Shown here: piece by piece, positions 15,201 to 24,145 of the stretch
Numbering within the stretch: the stretch's first letter is position 1
Layout: each line of letters opens with the position of its first letter
Assembly (NCBI GenBank): GCA_963169345.1
Contig: CAUJCT010000030.1
Location: 1-64,000 of the forward strand
Length of the DNA: 64,000 bases
From: Bacteroidota bacterium
GTDB taxonomy: Bacteria; Bacteroidota; Bacteroidia; NS11-12g; UBA955
Direction: 5' to 3'
Translations under genes and position numbers: made by a program
Notes under the pieces: generated by a model
What the model was told of the DNA's origin: nothing
Database searches by the model: none
The model's input: the letters and a program-made list of their open reading frames with translations, nothing else

Positions 15201-16328
15201 ATGAAAAACTTTTTCATTATATCCATTATCACAACCAGCATCCTCATCACTTCTTGCGGTGGTAAAGGAGGCACACTCGATCTTAAAAAAGCAGAACTTG
15301 CCTCTCTTAAATCTAAAGCCAAAGAAATCAACGATAAAATTGCTACTTTAGAAAAAGAAATTGCCAAACTCGAACCAGCTAAAAAAGCATTGGCTCCAAC
15401 AGAAATTGTAACTACCGAAATCGAAGCAGTCAATTTCAAAACTTATATTGACGTACAAGGTCATGTAGATGCTGAAGAAAACGTTTCCATCTCTACTCAA
15501 ATGCCGGGCATGATTACAAGAATCAATGTAAAACCAGGCGATGAAGTCAGAAAAGGCCAGATATTGGCAGAAACTGATATCAATGCATTGCAACAGCAGA
15601 TTTCTGATTTGGAAACCAATTTATCATTAGCTAAACAAGCCTACCAAAAACAGGAAAATCTTTGGAAACAAAATATCGGCACAGAAATGCAATATCTGCA
15701 AGCCAAAACTTCCAAAGAAAGTCTGGAAAAAAAGATGAGCGCTATGCAAGAACAAGTGCGCATGAGTAAAATCATCTCTCCAATTAATGGAACTGTAGAT
15801 GCTGTCAATATCAAATTGGCACAAATGGTTTCACCAGGTATGCCAGCTATCAGTGTTGTTAATTTCTCTAACCTGACAGTAAAGGCTGATTTAGCTGAAA
15901 GCTACGCCAGCAGAGTTAAAACCGGCAACAATGTCACCATTTTCTTCCCGGATATCAATGATTCTATGACAGCAAAAATTCACTATGCTTCAAGAGCCAT
16001 CGACCCTCTGAAAAGAACTTTTTATGTTGAAATTAAACTGCCAAACAACAGCAAATTCCATCCTAACATGGTTGCCAAGTTAAAAATCAATGATTACTCC
16101 AGCAGCAAACCAGTTATTACTGTGCCAATCAAATTCATTCAGAAAACCGAAAACCAGTCATTCGTTTTAGTGGAAGAAAATGGTGTAGCAGTAAAAAAAG
16201 AAATTACCATTGCCAAAGAATACAACGGCATGGCTGAGATATCTAATGGCTTGAATGCCGGCGATAAACTGATCATCGAAGGATACGATATGATCAACCC
16301 TGGCGATAAAGTTATCCTTAAAAAATAA
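15201..16328 (+). CDS. RND efflux periplasmic adaptor lipoprotein
   Basis: A 375-residue membrane fusion protein (HlyD/AcrA family). The signal sequence ends in a lipobox (ILITSC19GG), so it is anchored by lipid. A short N-terminal coiled coil (LDLKKAELASLKSKAKEIND region, about 27-60) precedes the usual lipoyl half (GMITRINVKPGDEVRKGQIL), an alpha-hairpin (about 135-190), the second lipoyl half (KIISPINGTVDAVNIKLAQ) and the beta-barrel and membrane-proximal domains. It bridges the RND pump and the TolC-like channel. The gene lies 24 bp after the channel gene and 33 bp before the pump gene. Confidence 0.92.
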   Translation: MKNFFIISIITTSILITSCGGKGGTLDLKKAELASLKSKAKEINDKIATLEKEIAKLEPAKKALAPTEIVTTEIEAVNFKTYIDVQGHVDAEENVSISTQMPGMITRINVKPGDEVRKGQILAETDINALQQQISDLETNLSLAKQAYQKQENLWKQNIGTEMQYLQAKTSKESLEKKMSAMQEQVRMSKIISPINGTVDAVNIKLAQMVSPGMPAISVVNFSNLTVKADLAESYASRVKTGNNVTIFFPDINDSMTAKIHYASRAIDPLKRTFYVEIKLPNNSKFHPNMVAKLKINDYSSSKPVITVPIKFIQKTENQSFVLVEENGVAVKKEITIAKEYNGMAEISNGLNAGDKLIIEGYDMINPGDKVILKK

Positions 16329-16361
16329 TCAACGGAAAAAACTCAATTAAGAGCTATTTTT

Positions 16362-19300
16362 ATGTCCGAAAAATTTAAAGAATTTAAACCCTCCAGTTGG
16401 GCAATTGACAATAAGGTAACCATTTATCTTATTACAATTTTCCTGTCTATAGCAGGTATAATGACCTATAAGGCTTTGCCAAAGGAAAATTTCCCTGATA
16501 TCACAGTTCCTACCATTTTCATCAGCACTGTCAATGGTGGTAACTCTCCTACTAATATCGAAAATACGATTACCCGTCCAATTGAAAAACGCCTTAAAGC
16601 CATTTCCGGTGTTAAGAAGTTTACTTCAACTTCCATGCAGGACCTTTCAGTTATCGTTGTCGAATTCCATACAGATATTGACGTTAGTGTTGCTAAACAA
16701 AAAGTAAAAGACGCAGTTGACGAAGCTCGTGGTGATATGCCGGCTACGCTTACAAGAGAGCCAATGATTAAGGAAATTGCTTTCTCCGAAATTCCTATCA
16801 TGTATATCAACGTTGCTGGTAATTACAGCTTGAGTCAATTGAAAAAATATGCAGATGACCTCAGTGACAGAATTGAAGGTTTAAGTGAAATCAATGAAGT
16901 ACAAATTGTTGGTGCGCTCGAACGCGAAATTCAGGTAAATATTGATGTATACAAGCTTCAAGCTGCTCAGTTAACCATCGGTGATATTCAAAGAGCCATT
17001 GGCTCCGAAAACCTTACCATTACTGGTGGTAACGTGCCTATCAACGGCATGAAACCAACGCTGAGTATTAAGAGCGAATTCAAAAATCCAAAAGAAATCG
17101 AAAACATCATTGTTGCTTCTCAAACGGGTGCCAAATTGTTTATTAAAGATGTGGCAACTGTCATCGATGGCTTTAAAGATCAAGAAAGTTATTCGAGCAG
17201 TAATGGAAAAAATGTTATAACATTAAACATCATCAAACGTTCAGGCGAAAACCTCATTGAAGCATCTGAAAAAATTCAGAAAATTATCTCTGAGATGAAA
17301 TCTGAAGAATTCCCTGAAGGTTTGGATTTAACTGTGAGTGGCGACCAGAGTCAGCAAACAAAAACCATGTTGCACGACCTGATCAACACCATCATCATAG
17401 GTTTCATACTTGTAACAATTGTATTGATGTTCTTCATGGGTATTACCAATGCATTGTTCGTTGCCCTCTCTGTTCCTTTATCGATGTTCATTGCCTTCCT
17501 GGTGATGCCTAGTATCGATTTCTCTTTCAACATGATTGTACTCTTCTCATTTATCCTCGCATTGGGTATAGTAGTGGATGACGCGATTGTTGTTATTGAA
17601 AATACGCACCGATTGTTTGGCGATGGTAAACGCGATATAAAAACCGCTGCTAAAATGGCTGTTGGTGAAGTGTTCATGCCAGTATTGTCTGGAACAATCA
17701 CAACATTGGCACCGTTTATTCCATTGGCATTCTGGACCGGTATTATCGGTAAATTTATGTATTTCCTGCCGGTGACACTGATTATATCTCTACTTGCTTC
17801 CTTGTTTGTAGCTTATATCATCAACCCTGTTTTTGCTGTCGACTTTATGAAAACTAAAGAAGAGGAAAACAAGGAACATGGAAAAATCACCAAGAAGGCC
17901 GGATTACAATTAATCATTTATGCTTTAATAGTTATCGTAGCTTATATCAATGGCAGTTATGGTGTAGGTAACTTCGTTATCTTCCTGGCTTTATTCCTTG
18001 TTTTAAGCAGATTGTGGTTATACAAAGTCATTAACTACTGGCAGGAAAAAGCCTGGCCTGGATTTATCAATGGCTATACTAAAGTATTGGAATGGTGTTT
18101 AAGAAAACCATGGAGACCTTTACTTTATGTCATTATCATGTTCTTCGTTTCTATTTTCTTCTTTGTTGCAAGAAGTCCGAAAGTGGTGTTCTTCCCTGAT
18201 GGCGACCCGGGCAATATATATGTCTATGTGAAATTGCCTGAAGGTACCGACCCTGCTGTCACCAATCAGATGATGCGCAAAGTGGAAGAGAAAGTTTACT
18301 CTGTTATCGGACGCAATAACCCAATAGTTGAATCTATGATCAGTAACGTTACAATCGGCGTTACCGACCCTCAGGACGGCGACCAGAATTCGTACCCTAA
18401 CAAAGGTAAAATTGCTATCGGATTTGTTGAATTTGCTAAAAGAAATGGTGAATCAACAACTGACTATCTGAAAAAACTTCAGAACCTGAAATGGGATTTA
18501 CCTGCTGCTGAAATTGTGGTCAATAAAGAACAAAACGGACCACCAACACCTAAACCAATAAGTATCGAAATTATTGGTGAAGACTTTGGTGAGCTTACTC
18601 AAAATGCCGACAGACTTAAAAAGTTTTTGACTGATGCCAATATAGATGGTGTTGCCGGCATGAAGTCTGACTTTGTAAGTAACAAACCTGAAATTGTGTT
18701 TGATATTGACAGAGAAAGAGCTTTGAGAGAAGGTATCTCCACTGCACAATTGGCCATGGAAATAAGAAGCGCTGTATACGGAACTGAAGCATCAAAATTC
18801 AGAGATGTGGACGATGAATATCCGATTCAGTTGAGATATGAAGCCAGTCAGCGTGTAGATATAGAAACCATCCGCAATATGAAAATCACTTACAGAGATA
18901 TGAATATGGGTGGTATGGTTAGAAGTGTGCCTATATCTTCTCTTTGTAATATACGTTACGATTATACCTATGCTGGTATCAAGCGTAAAAACAACAAAAG
19001 AGTAATCACCATTTCTTCAGATGTTGAAGAAGGATATAACCCAAATGAAGTGGTTGCTGCTGTTCAGGCTAAAATGGAAAACTTCAAGTCTACCGGCAAT
19101 GTACTGGTTAAATTCTCAGGTGACCAGGAAGAACAAATGGAAACCATGAGTTTCTTAGGAAACGCTATGCTCACTGCTATCGGCCTCATGTTGCTGGTAT
19201 TGGTAGGATTGTTCAACTCATTGGGTAAACCATTGATTATACTTTCTGAAATCGTTTTCAGTATCATTGGTGTACTTTTAGGTGTGGCGATTTTCAAGAT

Positions 19301-19826
19301 GGACATGAGTATTGTTATGACCGGTATTGGAATCGTAGCATTGGGAGGTATAGTGGTGCGAAATGGTATCTTGCTTGTTGAGTTCGCCGAATTTGCCCGA
19401 GAAGGTGGTATGAGTTTGTATGAGGCAACTCTCGAAGCTGGCCGCACTCGTATGACTCCGGTTATTTTGACCGCTGCTGCTGCTATACTCGGTTTGATTC
19501 CGCTTGCTGTTGGTTTGAATATCAATTTCGAAACTCTGTTCTCCGAACTGGACCCTAAAATCTTCTTCGGTGGTGACAGTGTTGCTTTCTTTGGACCATT
19601 GAGCTGGACCATGATCTTCGGTTTGTTCTTTGCTACTGCTTTGACATTGCTGTTGATTCCATCCATGTACCTGATTACTGAACGTTTGAAGAGAAAATCT
19701 CAAATTATTCTGCAACACTTTGACTTGCCTAAAGTCTGTGCTTATATCCCATTCCTTGTCATGATTCTTCAATTAATCTTGAAAATCAGAGGCAAAAAAT
19801 TAGATATCGGCGACCTCGACCATTAA
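16362..19826 (+). CDS. RND transporter permease (AcrB/HAE-1 type) with extra membrane segments
   Basis: A 1154-residue inner-membrane proton/drug antiporter. It shows TM1 after WAIDNKVTIYL, two periplasmic porter regions, and the TM4 relay GIVVDDAIVVIENTHR with the paired aspartates needed for proton coupling. The C-terminal half ends in the TM10-12 block GIVALGGIVVRNGILLVEF. It is about 100 residues longer than E. coli AcrB. Part of the excess is an added charged loop plus two hydrophobic stretches at roughly 512-528 and 534-552, between the usual TM6 and TM7, which suggests two additional membrane passes. Substrates are unknown. A strong terminator follows at 19852-19886. Confidence 0.92.
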   Translation: MSEKFKEFKPSSWAIDNKVTIYLITIFLSIAGIMTYKALPKENFPDITVPTIFISTVNGGNSPTNIENTITRPIEKRLKAISGVKKFTSTSMQDLSVIVVEFHTDIDVSVAKQKVKDAVDEARGDMPATLTREPMIKEIAFSEIPIMYINVAGNYSLSQLKKYADDLSDRIEGLSEINEVQIVGALEREIQVNIDVYKLQAAQLTIGDIQRAIGSENLTITGGNVPINGMKPTLSIKSEFKNPKEIENIIVASQTGAKLFIKDVATVIDGFKDQESYSSSNGKNVITLNIIKRSGENLIEASEKIQKIISEMKSEEFPEGLDLTVSGDQSQQTKTMLHDLINTIIIGFILVTIVLMFFMGITNALFVALSVPLSMFIAFLVMPSIDFSFNMIVLFSFILALGIVVDDAIVVIENTHRLFGDGKRDIKTAAKMAVGEVFMPVLSGTITTLAPFIPLAFWTGIIGKFMYFLPVTLIISLLASLFVAYIINPVFAVDFMKTKEEENKEHGKITKKAGLQLIIYALIVIVAYINGSYGVGNFVIFLALFLVLSRLWLYKVINYWQEKAWPGFINGYTKVLEWCLRKPWRPLLYVIIMFFVSIFFFVARSPKVVFFPDGDPGNIYVYVKLPEGTDPAVTNQMMRKVEEKVYSVIGRNNPIVESMISNVTIGVTDPQDGDQNSYPNKGKIAIGFVEFAKRNGESTTDYLKKLQNLKWDLPAAEIVVNKEQNGPPTPKPISIEIIGEDFGELTQNADRLKKFLTDANIDGVAGMKSDFVSNKPEIVFDIDRERALREGISTAQLAMEIRSAVYGTEASKFRDVDDEYPIQLRYEASQRVDIETIRNMKITYRDMNMGGMVRSVPISSLCNIRYDYTYAGIKRKNNKRVITISSDVEEGYNPNEVVAAVQAKMENFKSTGNVLVKFSGDQEEQMETMSFLGNAMLTAIGLMLLVLVGLFNSLGKPLIILSEIVFSIIGVLLGVAIFKMDMSIVMTGIGIVALGGIVVRNGILLVEFAEFAREGGMSLYEATLEAGRTRMTPVILTAAAAILGLIPLAVGLNINFETLFSELDPKIFFGGDSVAFFGPLSWTMIFGLFFATALTLLLIPSMYLITERLKRKSQIILQHFDLPKVCAYIPFLVMILQLILKIRGKKLDIGDLDH

Positions 19827-19851
19827 GCTGTTCACTGACAATTGTATATTG

Positions 19852-19886
19852 AAAAACCCTGGAATGATTCATTTCAGGGTTTTTTC
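19852..19886 (+). terminator. Rho-independent terminator of the RND operon
   Basis: AAAAACCCTGGAATGA pairs with TCATTTCAGGGTTTTT (one G-T wobble), followed by more T residues. It ends 31 bases before the start codon at 19918. Confidence 0.88.
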
Positions 19887-19917
19887 TTTTATCAAACAGA
19901 ATTGCTATCATTGCAGT

Positions 19918-21078
19918 ATGCGTCTAAGTCTATTCTGCCTGCTGCTCATATCATCCTATGCATTGAAGGCCCAGAACATCATTCTTGGAGCTGAAAGAAC
20001 CAATGAATATCTTCCAGACTTAAAAGGCAAAAAAGTCGCTCTTGTAGTGAATCACACCAGCATGATTGGCAAAATACATCTGGTAGACAGTTTGCTAAAA
20101 CTTGGAATAAAAATCCAAACTATTTTTGCTCCTGAACATGGATTCAGAGGCAATGTAAGTGCGGGAAATACTGTCAGCAATGGTAAAGATGATAAGACGG
20201 GCATAAAAATAATCTCACTATACGGCAATCATAAAAAACCCTATCCTGATGATTTAAAAGGCATCGACCAGGTTGTCTTCGATATCCAGGATGTTGGGGT
20301 GCGTTTTTACACCTATATCAGCACCATGCATTACGTTATGGAGGCTTGTGCCGAACAAAAAATACCCTTTATGGTACTCGACAGACCGAATCCAAACGGG
20401 CATTATGTAGATGGTCCGGTTTTAGATACCAATTTCAGAAGCTTTGTAGGCATGCATCCAATTCCGATTGTACATGGTTGTACAGTAGGAGAACTGGCGA
20501 CTATGATTAACGGTCAAGGATGGTTAAGTAAAGGGCAACAATGCAATTTAAAGGTTATTACGTGTAAAAACTACAACCACCATACGCCCTATATTTTACC
20601 AATTCGGCCATCGCCCAATCTTCAATCTCAGAGTGCTATTTATCTATATCCGTCAATCTGTTTGTTTGAGGGCACAACCATAAGTTTGGGACAGGGAACA
20701 GACAAACCTTATCAATGTTTTGGGTCACCTGCTTTTGATTGGGGCAATTTAAATTTCACACCAGTGAGCATCAAGGGAGTAGCAGAAAAACCAAAGTCGC
20801 TGGGTATTCCATGTGTAGGCTTCGATTTAACCTGGTATGGGAATAACAGAGCCTGGGATGAAGCGGAAATTAACCTCAACTGGTTGATTATGTCCTACCG
20901 CTTAAGTAAAAATCAGACTCAGTTCTTCAGTGATTTTTTCGACAAACTAGCAGGGAACAATATTTTGAGACAGCAGATAAAAAATGGGAAATCGGCTATA
21001 GAAATAAAGGCGAGCTGGCAGGCTGATCTGGATAAATATCTGATAATGCGCAGGCCGTATTTACTGTATGAGCTTTAA
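19918..21078 (+). CDS. Exo-beta-N-acetylmuramidase NamZ-like (DUF1343)
   Basis: A 386-residue exported protein with signal peptide MRLSLFCLLLISSYALKAQ. The rest is the DUF1343 family, whose characterised member NamZ (GH171) removes non-reducing terminal MurNAc from peptidoglycan fragments. Conserved parts include LVVNHTSMIG, IFAPEHGFRG with the likely catalytic glutamate, FDIQDVGVRFYTY, VLDRPNPNG and LGQGTDKPYQCFG. Role: cell-wall turnover or recycling in the periplasm. I use ATG 19918 because the longer frame would begin inside the terminator stem and the signal peptide starts here. TATCATTG, a one-base variant of the -7 box, lies four bases upstream. Confidence 0.88.
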   Translation: MRLSLFCLLLISSYALKAQNIILGAERTNEYLPDLKGKKVALVVNHTSMIGKIHLVDSLLKLGIKIQTIFAPEHGFRGNVSAGNTVSNGKDDKTGIKIISLYGNHKKPYPDDLKGIDQVVFDIQDVGVRFYTYISTMHYVMEACAEQKIPFMVLDRPNPNGHYVDGPVLDTNFRSFVGMHPIPIVHGCTVGELATMINGQGWLSKGQQCNLKVITCKNYNHHTPYILPIRPSPNLQSQSAIYLYPSICLFEGTTISLGQGTDKPYQCFGSPAFDWGNLNFTPVSIKGVAEKPKSLGIPCVGFDLTWYGNNRAWDEAEINLNWLIMSYRLSKNQTQFFSDFFDKLAGNNILRQQIKNGKSAIEIKASWQADLDKYLIMRRPYLLYEL

Positions 21079-21157
21079 CTAATTTTTCCTTAAATTTGCA
21101 CAAATGGGCAGATTTGGGGGATAATTTCTACCTGAGCCTATAAAAAAATCAAAAAAA

Positions 21158-21190
21158 TTTGGATTATTGGGAAATTAGTTCCTACCTTTG
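21158..21190 (+). promoter_or_regulatory. Promoter of the rpmB-rpmG operon
   Basis: TTTG at 21158-21161, 21 bases, then TACCTTTG at 21183-21190. This is the best match in the window to the complete Bacteroidota promoter (TTTG, 19-21 bp, TAnnTTTG), as expected for a ribosomal protein operon. Confidence 0.85.
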
Positions 21191-21210
21191 CACTCCCAAT
21201 TTTTAAAATC

Positions 21211-21444
21211 ATGGCAAGAGTTTGTGATCTAACCGGAAAAAAAGCTTTGAAAGGCAACAATGTGTCTCACTCGAACCGCAAGACAAAGCGCAGGTTCTAT
21301 GCAAATTTGCAGGAAAAGAGATTTTACATCCCTGAAACTGGCGAGTGGATCACTTTGAAAGTGTCAACTTCAGCCATCAGAACAATTAACAAAATCGGTA
21401 TTACCGAAGCTTTAAACAGAGTATTTAAAAAAGGCACCATTTAA
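21211..21444 (+). CDS. rpmB: 50S ribosomal protein L28
   Basis: A 77-residue bL28. MARVCDLTGKKALKGNNVSH, the RRFYANLQ segment and LKVSTSAIRTINKIG are characteristic. It has a single cysteine, so it is the zinc-free form. First gene of an operon with rpmG and the DUF4295 gene, an arrangement common in Bacteroidota. It follows a consensus promoter. Confidence 0.96.
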   Translation: MARVCDLTGKKALKGNNVSHSNRKTKRRFYANLQEKRFYIPETGEWITLKVSTSAIRTINKIGITEALNRVFKKGTI

Positions 21445-21457
21445 TCGTTAAGACATC

Positions 21458-21640
21458 ATGGCAAAGAAAGGCAATCGCATACAGGTTATTTTGGAATGCA
21501 CAGAGCAAAAGAACACAGATGTTCCAGGCATGAGCAGATACATTACAACCAAAAATAAGAAAAACACAACTGAAAGGATTGAATTGAAAAAATACAACCC
21601 TTTCATGAAAAAAGTAACCGTTCACAAAGAAATTAAATAA
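21458..21640 (+). CDS. rpmG: 50S ribosomal protein L33
   Basis: A 60-residue bL33: [30 protein letters not shown] and [15 protein letters not shown]. Only one cysteine is left where zinc-binding L33 has two CxxC pairs, so this is the zinc-independent type. It sits 13 bp after rpmB. Confidence 0.95.
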   Translation: MAKKGNRIQVILECTEQKNTDVPGMSRYITTKNKKNTTERIELKKYNPFMKKVTVHKEIK

Positions 21641-21649
21641 TAAAAGACC

Positions 21650-21799
21650 ATGGCAAAAAAGGTAGTTGCAACCCTGAAAAAAGAAGGAGAAGGCAAAGAC
21701 TTCGTTAAGGTGTTCAAAGCTGTTAAATCTAAAAACGGCGCATATTCTTTCAAAGAGGATATCATCAGCGGAGAAGAGGCTAAAACCTACTTTAAATAA
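21650..21799 (+). CDS. DUF4295 small ribosome-associated protein
   Basis: A 49-residue basic protein starting MAKKVVATLKKEGEG and ending ISGEEAKTYFK, ten bases after rpmG. It matches the DUF4295 family, which is found in Bacteroidota directly after rpmG. From memory, a new large-subunit protein named bL38 was reported in Flavobacterium ribosomes, and this family may be that protein; I am not certain of the match. The rpmB-rpmG position supports a ribosomal role in any case. A terminator follows at once. Confidence 0.85.
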   Translation: MAKKVVATLKKEGEGKDFVKVFKAVKSKNGAYSFKEDIISGEEAKTYFK

Positions 21800-21821
21800 A
21801 AAGATATTTTTTAGGAAATCA

Positions 21822-21845
21822 GCCTCCGGAAACGGGGGCTTTTTT
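21822..21845 (+). terminator. Terminator after the rpmB-rpmG-DUF4295 unit
   Basis: GCCTCCG-GAAA-CGGGGGC with one T-G wobble, then TTTTTT. It separates the ribosomal genes from ftsY at 21866. Confidence 0.88.
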
Positions 21846-21865
21846 GTTCATTAGACCAAACGTGT

Positions 21866-22831
21866 ATGTCCATATTCGACTTCTTCAAAAAAGACAAGAA
21901 TACCAACCAGTCCCCTGAAAAATCTGCCGGCCTCGAAAAAACCAAAGAGTCTTTCTTTGGAAAACTTACTAAAGCTCTGGCAGGTAGGTCTACTATCGAT
22001 AATTCTTTCCTTGATGAACTTGAAGAAATTCTAATTACCAGTGATGTAGGCGTCGAAACTACTGTACGCATCATCAATCGCGTCGAAGACAGAGTCAAAC
22101 GCGATAAATACATTAACTCCAACGAACTCCATATCCTGCTAAGAGACGAAATCAGTCTCATGCTGACCGAAAATAAGAAAACTCCAGATGTGGATTTTAA
22201 CCTCAATGGCGCAGCAAAACCTTATGTTCTTATGGTGGTCGGTGTTAATGGTGTTGGCAAAACCACTACCATTGGTAAACTGGCTCATAAATTTAAACAA
22301 AATGGCAAAAAAGTGCTGCTGGCTGCTGGTGATACCTTCAGAGCAGGCGCTGTCGACCAACTCGAAATATGGAGCAAAAGAGTTGGTTGTGATTTTCTCT
22401 CTCATGGCATGCACACCGACCCTTCTGCTGTTGCTTATGATGCTGTAGAAAAAGCAAAAAAAGAAGACTATGATATTGTTATAATTGATACCGCAGGCCG
22501 TTTACACAATAAAATCAATCTCATGAATGAATTGAGTAAAATCAAACGTGTCATGAGTAAAGTGATAGATTCTGCTCCTCACGACGTTATGCTGGTGCTG
22601 GATGCTTCAACCGGTCAAAATGCATTCGAACAAGCCAAACACTTTACTGCTGCTACTGAAGTGAGTTCGCTCGCTTTAACAAAACTGGATGGCACTGCTA
22701 AAGGTGGCGTCGTTCTAGGTATCAGCGACCAGTTTAAAATTCCGGTTCGTTACATTGGCGTTGGTGAAGGCATCGAGGATCTTAGAATTTTCAATGCCTC
22801 CGAATTCGTCAACTCACTTTTTGAAGTGTGA
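21866..22831 (+). CDS. ftsY: Signal recognition particle receptor FtsY
   Basis: A 321-residue SRP GTPase that delivers ribosome-nascent chain complexes to the Sec translocon. It has the N-domain helical bundle (about 1-100) and the G-domain with GVNGVGKTTTIGKLA, DTFRAGAVDQL, DTAGRLHNK, TKLDGTAKGG and the closing GVGEGIEDLRIFN. The long acidic A-domain of enterobacterial FtsY is missing; a short lysine-rich start (FDFFKKDKNT) remains. rimO begins four bases after its stop codon, so ftsY, rimO and bshC probably form one unit. Confidence 0.96.
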   Translation: MSIFDFFKKDKNTNQSPEKSAGLEKTKESFFGKLTKALAGRSTIDNSFLDELEEILITSDVGVETTVRIINRVEDRVKRDKYINSNELHILLRDEISLMLTENKKTPDVDFNLNGAAKPYVLMVVGVNGVGKTTTIGKLAHKFKQNGKKVLLAAGDTFRAGAVDQLEIWSKRVGCDFLSHGMHTDPSAVAYDAVEKAKKEDYDIVIIDTAGRLHNKINLMNELSKIKRVMSKVIDSAPHDVMLVLDASTGQNAFEQAKHFTAATEVSSLALTKLDGTAKGGVVLGISDQFKIPVRYIGVGEGIEDLRIFNASEFVNSLFEV

Positions 22832-22834
22832 TCC

Positions 22835-24145
22835 ATGAAGACAAAATCACTCAAACCAAACAAAATTAACATCGTTACTCTGGGTTGTAGTAAAAACCTT
22901 GTTGATAGCGAAGTCCTGCTCAGTCAGCTAAAAGGCAATGACATGGACGCTACCCACGAATCCGAAAAAGATGATGCCAATATTATCATCGTCAATACCT
23001 GCGGATTTATTGATAATGCAAAACAAGAAAGCATAGACACCATCCTGCAATACGTAGGTGAAAAAGAAGCCGGTAACATTGATAAACTTTATGTTACAGG
23101 TTGCTTGTCTCACAGATATAAAGACGAACTTGAAAATGAAATACCTCAGGTAGATGCTTACTTCGGCACTCTTGAATTGCCAAATCTACTCAAAACACTT
23201 GGCGCTGATTACAAACACGAATTGATTGGCGAACGTTTAACTACAACACCACAACATTACTCCTATCTAAAAATAAGTGAAGGCTGCAATCGCCCATGCT
23301 CGTTTTGCGCCATACCGCTTATGAGAGGTCAACATGTCAGCAAATCCATAGAACAAATTGTAACCGAAGCTGAAAATCTGGTCAAAAATGGCACTAAAGA
23401 AATCATGCTGATTGCTCAGGATAGTACTTATTACGGCCTCGACCTGTATGGTGAACGCAAACTGAAAGACTTACTTGAAAATCTTTCTGAAGTTAAAGGT
23501 TTGGAATGGATACGTCTTCATTATGCATTTCCTTCACAGTTCCCCGAAGATATTTTGCCTGTGATGGCTTCTAAACCGAACATTTGCAAATATCTTGATA
23601 TCCCCGTTCAACATATTTCTGATAATGTTCTGAAACTGATGAGACGCGGCATTACCAGAAGAAGAACCTACGAATTACTCAACAAAATTCGTGAAGAAGT
23701 GCCTGGTATTACACTGCGAACAACCATACTTGTCGGACATCCCGGAGAAACTGAACAGGATTTCGAAGAACTCAAACAATTTGTCAGCGATTTTGAATTC
23801 GACAGATTGGGTGTGTTTACATATTCTCACGAAGAAAACACTCATGCTCATACATTAGTAGATGATGTACCGGCCGAAGTGAAACAGGCCAGGGCAGAAG
23901 AATTAATGGCACTTCAGGAAGAAATTTCAATGAAAAAAAATCAGGAGAAAATAGGTAAGACATTTAAAGTGCTGTTCGACCGTAAAGAAGGCAATTACTT
24001 TGTTGGTCGTACTGAAGCCGATTCCCCTGAAGTTGACAACGAAGTTCTGGTAAATGCCAAAGAGAATTTTGTGAGGTTAGGAGATTTTGCGAATATTGTA
24101 ATCACCGAAGCCGAATCATTCGACTTAATGGGACAACTAGCCTAA
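22835..24145 (+). CDS. rimO: Ribosomal protein S12 methylthiotransferase RimO
   Basis: A 436-residue radical SAM enzyme that adds a methylthio group to an aspartate of ribosomal protein S12. Domains in order are the N-terminal MTTase domain with three cluster cysteines (LGCSKNLVDSE, VNTCGFID, TGCLSHR), the radical SAM core with CNRPCSFC, and a C-terminal TRAM domain (about 375-436). The CSKN motif and length favour RimO over MiaB. It overlaps the next gene by one base (TAATG). Confidence 0.95.
   Translation: MKTKSLKPNKINIVTLGCSKNLVDSEVLLSQLKGNDMDATHESEKDDANIIIVNTCGFIDNAKQESIDTILQYVGEKEAGNIDKLYVTGCLSHRYKDELENEIPQVDAYFGTLELPNLLKTLGADYKHELIGERLTTTPQHYSYLKISEGCNRPCSFCAIPLMRGQHVSKSIEQIVTEAENLVKNGTKEIMLIAQDSTYYGLDLYGERKLKDLLENLSEVKGLEWIRLHYAFPSQFPEDILPVMASKPNICKYLDIPVQHISDNVLKLMRRGITRRRTYELLNKIREEVPGITLRTTILVGHPGETEQDFEELKQFVSDFEFDRLGVFTYSHEENTHAHTLVDDVPAEVKQARAEELMALQEEISMKKNQEKIGKTFKVLFDRKEGNYFVGRTEADSPEVDNEVLVNAKENFVRLGDFANIVITEAESFDLMGQLA

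Noticed and set aside
9159-19772. Long minus-strand frames inside the DPP IV and RND genes (up to 200 codons)
   Set aside because: They are antisense shadows of strongly supported coding sequence, with composition explained by the plus-strand codons.
13163-19826. Antibiotic-resistance or defence island
   Set aside because: It is an ordinary TetR-regulated RND pump operon with no integrase, transposon ends or toxin-antitoxin genes nearby.
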